A stretch of 64,000 nucleotides of DNA. Origin: Gerris lacustris (taxonomy: Eukaryota > Arthropoda > Insecta > Hemiptera > Gerridae). Shown one piece after another: positions 1-14,400 of the stretch. The stretch is taken from contig OX578284.1 of the NCBI GenBank assembly GCA_951217055.1, positions 41,195,467 through 41,259,466 of the forward strand, read 5' to 3'. The notes beneath the pieces were generated by a model. It saw only the letters and a list, made by a program, of their open reading frames with translations, was not told where the DNA came from and did not search any database. Positions within the stretch are counted from its first letter, which is position 1. Each line of letters opens with the position of its first letter. Made by a program: the position numbers and the translations under genes.

Positions 1-1535
1 AAAATATTTAATGTGAAGGAAAAACGCAAAGAACACGGTGTAAAGATGATTGGAACAAAAATGAAACAAAAAAAGATAATATTTGTATATGCAAGACGTC
101 TTCGTCACTTAATTTACACCCAAAATAAAAAACTGTTAACCCTTAAACTTCATCCTTTTTTTTTAAGGAATGCTGTTTTGTACTTCTTTACATTGTTTCT
201 GCGTTTTGGCCATTGCACATAACATAACTGCAAGGTTCAAACTTTCAAGTTGGGTTATTTTCCAAGATATATAGGTGCTTACACCTCAGGACATTATAAG
301 GGTCCTCATTTTGGCACTTCTTTATTCTATTTATCCTCATTGTCAATCAAACGAAGGTGTACAGAATGTTCTTTTTAGACTTTTGCTCCCTTTATAAAAA
401 AAAAGTGTGATATTCCTTTGTCCCAAAGTACATTGGATTAAACATCCCTTTGTCTTAATAATTATTTAGTCAAAGTCAATTATATTCTAAAAAAATTATA
501 GGGGAGTAACAATCTAAAGAAGTACCCTCATTTTTGCCTACGGAACGTAGAAAAAACCTAGACCGTCTGAAACTATAGACGCATACAAATTGATATTAAT
601 TAAATGATGTATTTGTACATATATGTGTATGCACTTTGGATTTAATGTAGATTAGATATTCCTAAAAATAAAATTTGAAAGGAAATAAAATTGAAATAAT
701 GAACTTGATCATTAAATAGAGGAAATGAAGTAAACTCACTTGTTAAGTGAATTTACGTGTTGTTAAGTGAATTATAAGTTGTTACTTAATATCAGCATTT
801 GTTTTCAGTAGTATAAGAGAAGCTTCGAGGCGCATTTTCCTCAAGAGAACCTATGAGCTGGTAACTTAGTCATATTTATAATTAAGTTAGAACAATATCA
901 AATATAAAATACTATAATCAGACTTATTGAAAGGCAGCGAAGCGCATGTTAAGAAGAAAATCAAGGACTTAATAGATTTTACAAGCTCCTATTACTAATA
1001 CACATTGGGGGGAAAAGTGCAAATCTTGGCACGATTCTTATTTTCAAGGACTTAATATGGAATTCAAAACAACCAATCATAAACAGAAATAATACATGAC
1101 TATGAGACCAAACCCATGTGTAATTATTCCGTCAACAATATATTTAATTCACTGTAGATGACAAATTGCTTATACAACGTTATAATTAAAATATACTTTC
1201 TTGTCTTGCCATTAGGACATGGTATTTAAACTGCTTATAACAATGGCAATAACATCAGCTTAAATTTTCCAGTATAATTAAATATAACTTATAATTAAAT
1301 ATAACTTTAACATTTAATATAAACTTATTAAAAAAGAAAAATAATAAATGATTCTTAATTATTGACGCGAGTAAGCTATGTGCCACATTAATTGGCAGAC
1401 TATTTTATATACAAAGTGATTCTGAATTTAAATAAAAAAATATCTAATCAAATTAGATTAGTATTAAACATACTTATAATGTGTTCAACAAGGGGGTTGT
1501 TATAATTTTGGTTTCAATTTCAGCGGAGACAAATT
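1..1535. other. AT-rich non-coding DNA, one repeat shared with window end
   Basis: No coding region is recognised. The stretch at about 418-526 matches the reverse complement of the last 105 bases of the window. A short duplication, TTGTTAAGTGAATT, occurs near 740-770. The rest shows nothing identifiable. Confidence 0.6.
418..526 (+). repeat. Dispersed repeat, + copy (partner at 63895-64000)
   Basis: Starts TTGTCCCAAAGTACATTGGA and runs through a GGGGAGTAACAATCTAAAGA block to AAGTACC. The last 105 bases of the window read the same in reverse complement with about ten differences. This is a dispersed family of unknown class; its edges are not visible here. Confidence 0.8.
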
Positions 1536-2690
1536 TATTACTTCCGAGCTTACCGAAGGTAACGGAAGCTATGAAAATACTTAATTTATCCGATTTTTAA
1601 AAATTTCAAGACAGAACTCCGTTTCAGACATCAGGGAACATTTTTGGTTCCATGTCTGTCAGTCTGTCACTCAATTTTTTCGAACCAACATATCTTAAAA
1701 ACTACATGTCCGATTTTAATGTAATTTGTATGGTAGATCATAATAAGCTCATTGTTGGTCCCATATAAGTTTCAACCTTCTGAGCTCATTTGTTTCTCTC
1801 CTACATGCGCACAAACCTATAGCTTCAAACGTACCTACTTAACTGATTTGCATGAAACTTTTATAGTTAGTCGAAAGTAGACCGCAGATAGCACCAGATT
1901 AATTTCAACTCAACTCTCTAAGCACTTTAACTTTTGCTTAATTGGTCCTTTAATATTAAAAAACAGGGGAAACAATTAAACAAATTAATCAATAAGGGCT
2001 TGTAAAAGCATAAAATCAATAAAGTACGCGATATAATGCGAGGAAGCTATGTGCTACACCAATTGGCAATCTATTGCTTCCGAGTTTACCAAAGGTAATG
2101 GAACTACGTGACCGTTCAAAGAACGACAAATTTTTAGGTCTCTGTTTTCAAAAATTCCAAGACAGAAATCCGTTTTTGGTTCCGTGTCTGTCTGTCGGTC
2201 TGTCTCTCGGTTTTTCGGTCGGTCTGCCACTCTATATTTGCTAACCATCATATCTTATAAACTACACGTCTGACTTTAATAAAATTTGGATGGTAGATCA
2301 TGATTAGTCCATTGTTGGTCCCATATAAGTTTCAACACTCTTGCACCACTTCACTTTTGCGCTCATGTGTTTCTCTTCTACATCCATACAAACATACATT
2401 TATTTACTCCTACAGCATCATAACTACTTATATGATTTGTATGAAACTTTTATAGTTTGTCGAAAGTAACCCGCAGATAGCCCCAGATTAATTTGAAACG
2501 TCTGCGCTTTTTAACTTTTCATAAATTCATACTTTAGTTCATGTAAAATATCAAAACAATTTTGACGGATTAAAAAAACGGGGGAAACAATTACACAAAT
2601 TAGACAATAATGGCTTGTAAAAGTATAAAATCAAGAAACTACGTGATATGATGTGAGTAAGCTATGTGCCACACCAATTGGCAGTCTATT
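1536..2690 (+). repeat. Family A repeat, two units in tandem
   Basis: Two head-to-tail units (about 1536-2076 and 2077-2690). Each starts with a GCTTCCGAG...ACCAAAGGTAATGG-type imperfect hairpin, passes a GACA/TGTC-rich stretch and an ATTGTTGGTCCCATATAAGT block, and ends AGCTATGTGCCACACCAATT. The junction directly joins one unit's end to the next unit's start. No coding capacity is apparent. Confidence 0.8.
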
Positions 2691-3374
2691 TTTTATTAAT
2701 ATCTCGAAAATTAGATTTGTCCTAAGAAAACAAAGTTAAATAGACGGAAATTCGCCAAAATAATTTTTGAGAAATAATTGTTCTTTTGAGTACCGTTAAA
2801 TTTAGAGTTATATTAATCTCTTGATTTCAGCTATGTTTTCCTTCTCTATGAAATTGGCCCATTAGTTAAGGCTCTATGCATATACACATAGACGGTTGAC
2901 TTAGGACTAAAATTAAATGTTGCTAACTAAACACGCTGAAAAGTTTATTCATTTTAACCTTTACAAGAATCGTTTTTAAAAGTAGAATACGAGTACACGA
3001 TGTAGAAATGTCATCAAGACTTTACGAGGACTATGTCCAAAGAAATAAAACTAAGAACAGCCCTAATCAATTATTTATAAAGGTAGACGAGAATTATCTG
3101 AAGCCGACAATATGTCTTTCCCCTTTTTTGGTCCGATGTAAGACATCAGTTCAATTCTCTCCATATCTGAAAGCTTTAGTACTTTGCAAAGATAATTTCT
3201 AATACTTGAGGACATCAATTAATAAAGCTATGTGTCCTTTTAAAACAGAGAGCTTTTTATCTTTCAGAAATATAAGATAAAATGAAAACTCATATTGGGC
3301 AAGGCGACCCTGCCAATAAGTGGGTTATAGAGTATAGAGCCAATAGAGTAGTATCTATATAGACAGCATTGTGA

Positions 3375-3650
3375 TAATTTGAAAATTCGATTATGAGATT
3401 TTTGATGAACCAATACGTTTTGCTGATTCCAAAAAAGTGTTGTGATTTTTTTTTTTTTTAAACATCTGTCTGTAGTCTGTCATCTGTGCAGACAAGTGAA
3501 ACTACTGGACTGATTTCGGTGAAATTTGGCATACCCAGAAAAATCATACCTCTTGACAAAATCAAGAAAATTTAGAGGTGTGACAATAATTATTGAATTT
3601 AACTCTAAAAACACGAAAAATCTAACAATTAGACAACACTGAAAGTCATA
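3375..3650 (+). repeat. Family B fragment
   Basis: Degenerate piece of the family B middle: a TGTCTGTAGTCTGTC stretch, CTACTGGACTGATTT and a GAAATTTGGCATACCCAGAA block. Both ends are worn. Confidence 0.6.
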
Positions 3651-3732
3651 ATTTATTTATATATAATTAATATAAGAAAGTGTAATGCTAGTTGTTTAAG
3701 ACATTTTATTCCCTTCAATTTTTGAAAAAGTA

Positions 3733-4240
3733 GACAACCAATTAGTGTGGCACATAGCTTCCTCACATCCTATCACGTACTTTATTGATTTTATGCTTTT
3801 ACAAGCCATTATTGCCTAATTTGTTAAATTGTTTCCCCCGTTTCTTTAATCTGTCAAAATGGTTTTAATTTTTTATATGAAAAGTAAAGTATCAATTTAG
3901 CAAAATTTAACGACCGCGAGATCTGGGGCTATCTGCTGGTTACTTTCAAAAAACTATAAAAAGTTTCATACCAATCAGATGAGTAATTTTGAAGCTATAT
4001 GTGTAAATTAATGTATGTTTGTGTGCACGTGGAAAAGAAACAAATTAGCGCAAAAAGGTTGAAACTTATATGGGTCCAACAATGAGCTAATTATGAGCTA
4101 AGATATGTCGATTCGGAAAATGATAGCTGATGCCTGAAGCGAATTAATGTTTGGAATTTTTTAAATCGCAGGTATAAAATATTTTTGATCTTCAGAACGA
4201 TTACATAGCTTTCTTTACCTTCGGTAAACTCGGAAGCAAA
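3733..4240 (-). repeat. Family A repeat, reverse copy with internal deletion
   Basis: Begins AACCAATTAGTGTGGCACAT and ends ACCTTCGGTAAACTCGGAAG, the reverse of the 1536-2690 units. It lies about 1 kb from them in opposite orientation and lacks part of the GACA-rich section. Confidence 0.75.
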
Positions 4241-5267
4241 AGTTTTTTGTTCGCTTGACATCTTTTTGAAACAATTCTACGCAATCTAACATTTTAATGT
4301 ACAGTAGACAAACAAATTTCAAATAAAGAAGTAAAAAATAATTATTTTCAAATTGCAAGATAGTATAAACTTGTTTATTTAAAGTCTGTAAAATGGGACG
4401 AAGGCTTTAACCCCCCCCCCCCCCCCCCCACTTAATTTATCTTACATTTCATACTTTTTATATTTTATCAAACAAAATTTTGTTTTCCACTTCAACTAAA
4501 TTTAATTATTTTTAAAACCTTTATTTATAGAATATATATATATAGTTACAAAAGAAAGAACAAGAAGTTCAAAGTGTTAGCGTTAAAAAACCCTCCTAAT
4601 TTTTTTTTTTTATGAAAAAATACTACTAAAAGAAAAAACAAAAAATGTAAATAAATGAACGGAATAAAAATGTGTAATTTGTTCTGTCTGGAACCTCCTT
4701 CTCTCCTTTTTAGAGCAAAATTTCAATCCACTCAGACAAATTTAATTAAATTAGTTTTTTACAACCCTCTCCCTTTGAAATATGTTAACATTTCCCTCTT
4801 AAGAATTTACAGCTTCAAGGTTTTAAAATTGTTAAACTACTAAATAATTATTTATATAAACGTTAATTATATTATCAGAGTGAAGTGCTAAAGTATAAAT
4901 TGGTATATTCTTTAGTTGAAATCCTCTTTTCCCAATCCATCCCAGATAAGCCACCTAAGTAAGCAGTAGCCCAGAGACATACTAAATATATGTTTATTAA
5001 CAATTAATAATCTGTTTACTTTTCCTCGCCTCTGTTAGGAAAAGTACTCGTATTGTTTTCACCCAACATTTTTTTCGAGATTTCAACTGAATTTTCCGTT
5101 TTGGGTGCCCGGAAAATAAAAATGTTCCGCAATCTAGAACCCTACCCCCAAAAAAGGGTTTTTTTGTCAGAAAAAATTAAAAAAAAAAATCATAAAAAAT
5201 CGAAAAGTGGTGCGATCAAGTTGAAATTTAGCACGAATGTGCCTCTTTGTATGACACACTCACAACA

Positions 5268-5272
<5 letters not shown>
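4241..5272. other. AT-rich non-coding DNA with a poly-C run
   Basis: Holds a 19-base C run at 4411-4429 and a run of oligo-A/T tracts. No gene, RNA or element end is recognised. Confidence 0.5.

Positions 5273-5350
<78 letters not shown>
5273..5350. repeat. (TA)n microsatellite
   Basis: About 39 uninterrupted TA dinucleotides immediately left of the fold-back at 5399. Confidence 0.95.
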
Positions 5351-5356
<6 letters not shown>

Positions 5357-5398
5357 GTTAATATAATTTATATTTTATCATAAATATGTGTTATTCAA

Positions 5399-6106
5399 TA
5401 AAATCCTACCGCGAGTTTCCGCAAGCCAAGCGAATTTCCATTGAAAATTTGTAGTTCAATGTTGTGCAGTTTAAACTTCCTTCATAACTACTAACACTGT
5501 GTGGATTGTTTTAAGTTAAGAAAATGTATAAGAAATATTTTAGTTAGATTAGGGTTTTTATAATAATGCTTAGTTAAACATAATAGTAGTAATAAACAGC
5601 TTGGTTTTCCGGTGAATTCCGCGTCACGAAGGGGAAGAAGTTCGACGTTTCGCTTCCACTACTGGAAGCATCTTCAGGGGTGTGGTGCATCGTGATGTTT
5701 ACTTGAAGCAACAACAAGACATACTGACGACTGGAGGACGGCGTATTTATAGTTGCTTTCTGGAACGTAGATTATACCTAGATTCCTTTTGCCTTCTTTG
5801 TATCCGGTTTATCCTTTGTAGTATGTCTTGTTGTTATTAGTATGTCTTGTTGTTGCTTCAAGTAAACATCACGATGCACCACACCCCTGAAGATGCTTCC
5901 AGTAGTGGAAGCGAAACGTCGGACTTCATCCCCTTCGTGACGCGGATTTCACCGGAAAACCAAGCTGTTTATTACGAGTCTACCCGCGGAAGCCTACGCA
6001 CCAAGATAATAGTAGTAGTTTCAAAGAGGTTTAAACTGCACAACATTGAACTACAAATTTCCAATGGAAATTCGCTAGGCTTGCGGAAACCTGCGGTAGG
6101 ATTATT
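5399..6106. mobile_element. Large nested fold-back, Penelope-like candidate
   Basis: Two nested pairs of inverted arms: outer 5399-5500 with 6011-6106, and inner 5591-5730 with 5839-5978, around a roughly 110-base spacer. Each inner arm carries (read on + in the right arm, 5887-5919) CTGAAGATGCTTCC, a GTAG loop, TGGAAGC and GAAAC: a perfect 7-bp hairpin between CTGAAGA and GAAAC. This layout resembles the hammerhead-like motif known in Penelope-like elements, but helices I and III look weak here. The short open frame over the right arm is not treated as a gene. Confidence 0.6.
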
Positions 6107-6107
6107 T

Positions 6108-6556
6108 TAAATCTTTGGTGACTCATCAGGAGGGGTTAATGACGTCATAAAGATCCCATTTTTTTAGGGGATCCTTATCTTTACGAGCTTTATTTTTCGG
6201 TGCAAGTTTTATTTTGATACGTCAATTCGTTCGAGAGCTATCGTGCTCACAAGAAATCTGCAAGAAATTGTTGATATTACTACTATTATTATTATAAAAT
6301 TATTATTCAAATCGCTATGGTAACTCATTTTTTGTATTCAGGTATATCTTAAAAAACATATGAAGCGATACCTCACTTGATTTTTTGTATTTTTTTTTAA
6401 TCTTTGCTGACTCATCAGGAGGGGTTAATGACGTCATAAAGATCCCATTTTTCTAGGGGATCCTCATCTCAACGAGCTTGATTTTTCGGTGCAACTTTTA
6501 TTAAGATACGTCCATTCGTTCTAGAGCTATCGTGCTCACAAGAAATCCGCTAGAAA
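6108..6556 (+). repeat. Direct repeat, about 160-bp units at 290-bp spacing
   Basis: Copies at about 6108-6268 and 6398-6556 share GACTCATCAGGAGGGGTTAA, TGACGTCATAAAGATCCCAT and ATCGTGCTCACAAGAAATC blocks with few changes. The first abuts the fold-back and the second abuts a (TA)n array, so they may be pieces of the same element's terminal repeats. Confidence 0.75.
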
Positions 6557-6559
6557 TAC

Positions 6560-6655
<96 letters not shown>
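6560..6655. repeat. (TA)n microsatellite, interrupted
   Basis: TA array of about 95 bases broken by single-base changes (TTATA, ACATA). It follows the second 6398-6556 direct-repeat copy. Confidence 0.93.
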
Positions 6656-7433
6656 AACTTTTGTAAAACCTATTTTTTCGTGATCAGGGACCCATGAAAC
6701 GTATTTTGGCCACAATCCCGGCTCAAAATCCCGCCATGTCAGTGGCTCTATTAGCGAATTTTGTCCAATGGAAATTCGCTAAAAAAATAAGAAAATTCTT
6801 TAATATTATCACACTAATTGTTGTACATTTTTATTTATTTATTTGATTCTGAGAATTCATCTGAAGAGTGTTGATGCAATTAAATATTTTAATTACATAG
6901 TTGTTAGTCTGAGAGGAGGGAGGGGGTGGGGTGTGAAAGTTTGCTAGAAATTAGTTTAATTAACTTTTATTATATTTTGGATGGCAACTCTGGCTCTGGC
7001 ACCCTTCCTAATTACACAACTACTAAGCCTCCAATTTTACTCTTCCTCGCTAATATTCTTAACCCCCCCACTAGTTAACCCCCCTCCTCAACCCACCCTC
7101 GCATTATTTCCATTCCATTAAATAAGTTTTTTAATTTAAGAATGCATTAAATGGGAAATAAACAACAGACCGTTAGTATAAAAAAAATTGTATGTCAATT
7201 AATGTGGCACATAGCGTCCACGCGTCCTATATTATTGGATGAATTTTCGGATAGCAATTGAAAGTGTGGATGTTTCGATTCCTGGAGGGTTCACATTATT
7301 TGTTACTCCGTCAAACTAACATACTTTTCTTTTTATTAACGTCATTCAAAACTGTTAGAAATGGGAAATGCAAAATATTTGGTACAATTACTCGAATATG
7401 TACGAGTATATCCTCAGCATAGCGTATACGTAT
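6656..7433. other. Non-coding DNA with a family A end fragment
   Basis: About 7195-7232 matches the family A end (AATTAATGTGGCACATAGCG). A G-rich/C-rich pair of segments occurs at 6913-6932 and 7063-7102. No gene is seen. Confidence 0.5.
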
Positions 7434-7858
7434 AGCCTACCAAAGTAGTGATATCTACATTGTGGTAAGTCTGCTCTTTCTTTAGCCCACTCCTCACATC
7501 ACTCATAATTTCATCAGCAAGACTACTCTTTTATTTTTATTGCTTAACACATTGCCCATTTCAGAATTATGATACCCTGACGTTTTTGAGAGGGGATCTG
7601 GAACTTTTTTCTTTCTTCTAAGTTCTCTCTCTCTCCTTATTACCCACGTTACTCCTATGTGACTCCACATGATACTGATGTTTTATGCCTCATTCAGAAA
7701 CTGGCCAAGTGTTAAGCAATAAAAATAAAATAATTGTCTTGCTCATGAAAGTATGAGTGAAGGAGGTTATAGACTAAAGAAAGAGCAGACTTGACCACAA
7801 TGTAGATCTATATTGTGGTCAAAGTAGTGGTATCTATATTACTACTTTGAAAGGCTGA
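7434..7858. repeat. Fold-back with about 130-bp arms
   Basis: Left arm from AGCCTACCAAAGTAGTGATA at 7434 to about 7570. The right arm, about 7695-7858, is its reverse complement with a partial internal duplication of the ATTGTGGTCAAAGTAGT segment. The arms share the TAAGTCTGCTCTTTCTTTAG and TTTATTTTTATTGCTTAACA blocks. The spacer has no coding capacity. Likely a fold-back or MITE-type element. Confidence 0.75.
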
Positions 7859-10569
<2,711 letters not shown>

Positions 10570-10570
<1 letters not shown>

Positions 10571-10895
10571 ATTTACACGTTCGGTTTTTGAAAATGTCTG
10601 TCTATGGTCGCGTAGAGCTTAAATTACTGGTTCAATTTCATTGAAATTTATGATCCATGTGCAACAAAATCAAACCCCTAAGTGAAATCGAGACATTAGT
10701 ATTTGCTCTAATTCGAGGTCACAGTCCCCCCAAAAACTGAGATATCGTCAAATAATATTTTTCAAAATTGGTTCTGATTTTGATTGAAAAATTCTCATTT
10801 TTTCATTCTCATCTAATCAAATACAAATTTAACTATATTATTAGATTTCCTAGGAATAAATCTAGTTTCTGAGATATTGATAATAGTTATTTTTG
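10570..10895 (+). repeat. Family B, worn fragment
   Basis: Shows the family B order in decayed form: a TGTCTGTCTATGGTCG stretch, TACTGGTTCAATTTCATTGA, a CCCCCCAAAAACTGAGATAT block and the TAGTTTCTGAGATATTGATA segment. Confidence 0.55.
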
Positions 10896-10899
10896 TAAC

Positions 10900-11300
10900 T
10901 AGGCAGCAAAATGGAATTTTGCTGACAAGTTTTTAAGATTTAGTTCCGAGCCAAAGGCGAGGTTAGGCTAAACAAATTTACTGACAAAACGAAGCCGAGT
11001 CAGGCAAATGTTAATTTGCCTGTTAATTCGGTTACACATGTTAATTCGGTTACACCTCAGCAGGTAATCTTTAAACGAGTCAGGAATGTTTCCTTTGCTG
11101 CATAGTTACATATAGAGTTCAAATCCCGGCGCTGGAGTGTATTTTTCTCTGTCTGTTTCCCGTAGTTAATAATAATTATATTTTGATTTAAATTAAAATT
11201 TAATCTTTCTGTAGTATGAATACTACCAAAATGGTAAAATATGAAGTACAATATTTTATCTATTAACAGCAGAAAAATTACACTAATTATTATATTCCCT
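10900..11300 (+). repeat. Family D repeat with tRNA-like B-box
   Basis: Contains AGGCAGCAAAATGG, CCGAGCCAAAGGCGAGG, CAGGAATGTTTCCTTTGCTG and a B-box-like GAGTTCAAATCCCGGCGCTG, then TTTTTCTCTGTCTGTTTCCC. The same blocks recur, rearranged, inside the 39798-42146 element. Probably a tRNA-derived SINE or a composite containing one. Confidence 0.6.
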
Positions 11301-11934
11301 TTTTAATATATAAAAGATTTAAAGAAATTAAATTTGTAAAAAAACGAAAGTTTGAGTCATCAAGAAATCAAAACAAAGGCAAAACAATTCAGGGTTGCCA
11401 CTTTTTTTTATTAACAATTTTTTTTATCTCAATTTTTAGTGATTTTTTAAAAATAATCATTGTAAAATAGTAAAATTTGTTTGTCACTATAATTATTTAA
11501 GTTATTTTCAAAAAAGATATAACTATTTAGCAGAATATTACGCTTAAATATATAAAAATAAACAATGTGGTAGTGTTTATAACCTGCGATGAAGTAACTT
11601 TTTTTTTAGTAAAATTTTCTTTCAATGTGACAGCCTGTTTGTTATTTTGCTGACACTTTGAACTTTTGCTGACACTTTGATATTTTACTGACACTTTATT
11701 TAAAGGAATCAAGAAAAATTACATTTTGCAGACTGAAAACAGTACAACAATGCTTAATTTTGCTGCCGTGAGTAGATAAAATAAATTTGTCCACACTCAA
11801 ATCGAAATCGAAATGTAAACAACCTTGTGAACTCTTTAAAAGCATGTTTAATAATACATCTAGAAATTAGAATTCGTTAAATACCATATACTTTAAATTA
11901 TATTCACTATAAGAGAAATTAAAATAGACTGCCA
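11301..11934. other. AT-rich non-coding DNA with a short tandem motif
   Basis: About 11640-11700 has three close copies of a GCTGACACTTTGA motif. TTTTGCTGCCGTGAG at 11758 echoes family D. No gene is recognised. Confidence 0.45.
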
Positions 11935-12420
11935 ATTAGTGTGGCACATAGCTTCCTCACATCCTGTCATGTACTTTATTGTTATATTAACATTACATTA
12001 TTGTTATATTGTTTATTGTATAAAAACTAATAATTGTTATAAATTTGGTCTATTTGTCCTTTTTATTATTTATCTTCTGTTGCTTGTGGGTCGCTTAAGG
12101 GTAAATTAAATAAATTCACAACTGCTCAATATTATAGTCATGGCTATATTTCGCCCCCCTCTAATAATTGTTTTAGCGATCTTTAACGCTTCATAGCAGT
12201 GTCGCTGTTGGTTTTACTATAACATTTTATTTGAAAAAAATGTTTGTCTCATTAAAGTTTAATTTTTTTCCCGACCTAAAATTCAAATTTTAAATATGAA
12301 GTTCATGTTTACACGAGCGTTGCGCGTGAACGCTTACACAGATAAGAGGAGAGTAATATTACTCATTCTTACGCGTAATATTAGGCATTTTTAACTTCAC
12401 TCTAATGTGTGAGGTGCAGC
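11935..12420 (-). repeat. Family A end fused to family E middle
   Basis: Starts with the reverse family A end (GACTGCCAATTAGTGTGGCA, ...CTTCCTCACATCCTGTC). From about 12170 it continues as family E (AGCGATCTTTAACGCTTCAT, GTGTCGCTGTTGGTTTTACT, a CCCGACCTAAAATTCAAATT block and GCGTTGCGCGTGAACGCTT). It is truncated before the GACA-rich part. Confidence 0.65.
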
Positions 12421-13285
12421 ACATTTTCTAATCTTTTTTTAAGCCACAATCTGACTTCTTAAAAAGCCTAAACTTTCTAAGTTACAGAATATTTCACATG
12501 AAAATACATGTGATTAATGATTAACATTTAGAAGGGGTCTTCAGTGTTTCCTCAGTTGTGATGAACAATTTTGCAAGAAAGAGAAGTAAGAATTATTAGT
12601 TGCAATAAGTGTGAATGTTTTAGACTTTTTCAAAAGCACAATACATTGAAGATAAAAATGATTATGAGTGAGAAAGTAAAAAGAAGATGATTAAAAATGA
12701 TTAATGAACTAACCCTCGTTCTTAAAAAAAGAAAAATATTATCGAACAGATTTTTTATTTTTCCCTTTCAGCGAAAATAGAAGGGAGAGAAAGAGATAAG
12801 AGAAAAATTGACAAGCGATAAAAATGATTTGCACCCTCTGTCTGGATACAAGAGCTACTTGATTCTCTTCCATCCTACTTTATATACGCTATATTTTAAG
12901 GAATGTACATTCTAGACTCTAGACGCTAACAGGGTCGACATATAATATAGATATATAAAAAATGTATTGAGGATAAAGTATATATGAGAAGGAAGCAATA
13001 GCGTACGAGCAATAAAGTAACATTCATATAGTTTTAACAACTTCCTTTTATTACGAAAGTATCGTGATAGCGCGAAAATTCTATTTTTAGATTTAACTGT
13101 AAATACAAATTATTATTTGGGTTTGTTTAAACAACCAAGTAAGGCGTGCTTCACGTAAGTATGTGAGCTGATAATCGCCGGTTTCTTTACGATTAAGTTA
13201 AAATTATTAAGAGTATAATTTTAATAGTTGCATATTCTTTTTCTACACTTCAAGACCTTTAAATTGATGTATAACATGTCATGGT
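12421..13285. other. AT-rich non-coding DNA
   Basis: No gene, RNA or clear repeat is recognised. 12590-12680 and 12770-12830 are purine-rich. Confidence 0.45.
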
Positions 13286-13520
13286 GACGGTGACGAAAAA
13301 CTTTTTTTAGTCACCCGCCATATTGGCCGCCATCTTGAAAATATTAAGTGTGAAAATCCACAAAGAGTACAGTTGACACAAATGCCGAGATGAACTTGTG
13401 TGCCGAATTTCATGTTCCTATAGCTATAGTAGTTTATGACTTGAAACATGCCAACGGACAGACAGACAGGACAGAGCCGTTATATGTATAAGGTTTCTTT
13501 TTGTACTTCGTACAGAAACC
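13286..13520 (+). repeat. Interspersed repeat with GACA-rich module
   Basis: Carries CGCCATATTGGCCGCCATCT, a GAATTTCATGTTCCTATAGC block, ACGGACAGACAGACAGGACA and a closing TTGTACTTCGTACAGAAACC. It belongs to the same broad style as families A-C and E; the class is not known. Confidence 0.6.
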
Positions 13521-13584
13521 TAAAATAGCTGGGCTTAGGCATAGATAGTTGGAATTGGAGTTCTACTGTATATTCAGCCGTTAA

Positions 13585-13780
13585 ATGTATTACAACACCA
13601 TTGACAAGTATATCAGTACTGCTATTCACAATCGACAAGTAGTAATATTAATATTGCAACACCATTGACAAGTATAACAGCAATGCAACACCACTGGCAA
13701 TTAATAGTTTTGCGCTATACCGTTCACAAGTAGTAGTACATATTGACAAGTATAGCAGTACTGCAATAACATTTTTGACC
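13585..13780 (+). repeat. Degenerate minisatellite
   Basis: About five imperfect copies of a unit containing CACCATTGACAAGTATA and CAGTACTGCAA, with irregular spacing. Non-coding. Confidence 0.7.
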
Positions 13781-14124
13781 TGATCACTATACAAGTAAAT
13801 TTAGAAGCAAATAGATTGACTAAAAGCTTAATAAATTTAGATATTTTTGTCAACATTTATCCACTTAATAAATAATACGAAAAATTCTAGCTAATGGGTA
13901 ATCGAACACTATTTACAATTAACGATTTAGACATTAAGGAAAATGACATACTTAATTTGAATGAACTTTTTAATTAATAAAAAAAACTCTTTGATTTCAC
14001 TTCGGACTACCATTTTTCTGTATGTAACTTCGATCGAAATCGATTATTGAATTTAGACTAAAAAACGACTAGTTAGATGCGTAACGACAACCGTTAAACC
14101 TCGGAAAGTAAGGAAATGACTTAA

Positions 14125-14385
14125 TGGGGACTACCACCATAAAAATATACGTCTTAGGGTAAGAATACTGCAAAATAGGGACTACTACAACAAAAATACC
14201 TCATAGGGTAAGAATACTGCAAAATAGGGACTACTACAACAAAAATACGTTAAAGGGTATGAATATATTGCAAAATATGGACAACCACAATCAAAATATG
14301 TTATAGGGTAAAGATTTTGCAGAATGGGGACTACCACAATCAAAATATGTCAAAGTGTAAGATGTTGTAGAATGGGGACAGGGAC
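14125..14385 (+). repeat. Minisatellite, about 50-bp unit, five copies
   Basis: Units start GGGGACTAC, pass CAAAAATA and GGGTAAGAATACTGCAAAAT, and repeat near 14127, 14178, 14228, 14276 and 14324. It ends where the family E copy begins. Confidence 0.85.
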
Positions 14386-14400
14386 AACTATATTAAAAGA

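Noticed and set aside
5847..6110. 87-codon frame over the right arm of the fold-back
   Set aside because: It follows the inverted arms, and the left arm does not preserve it. It looks like chance translation of a repeat.
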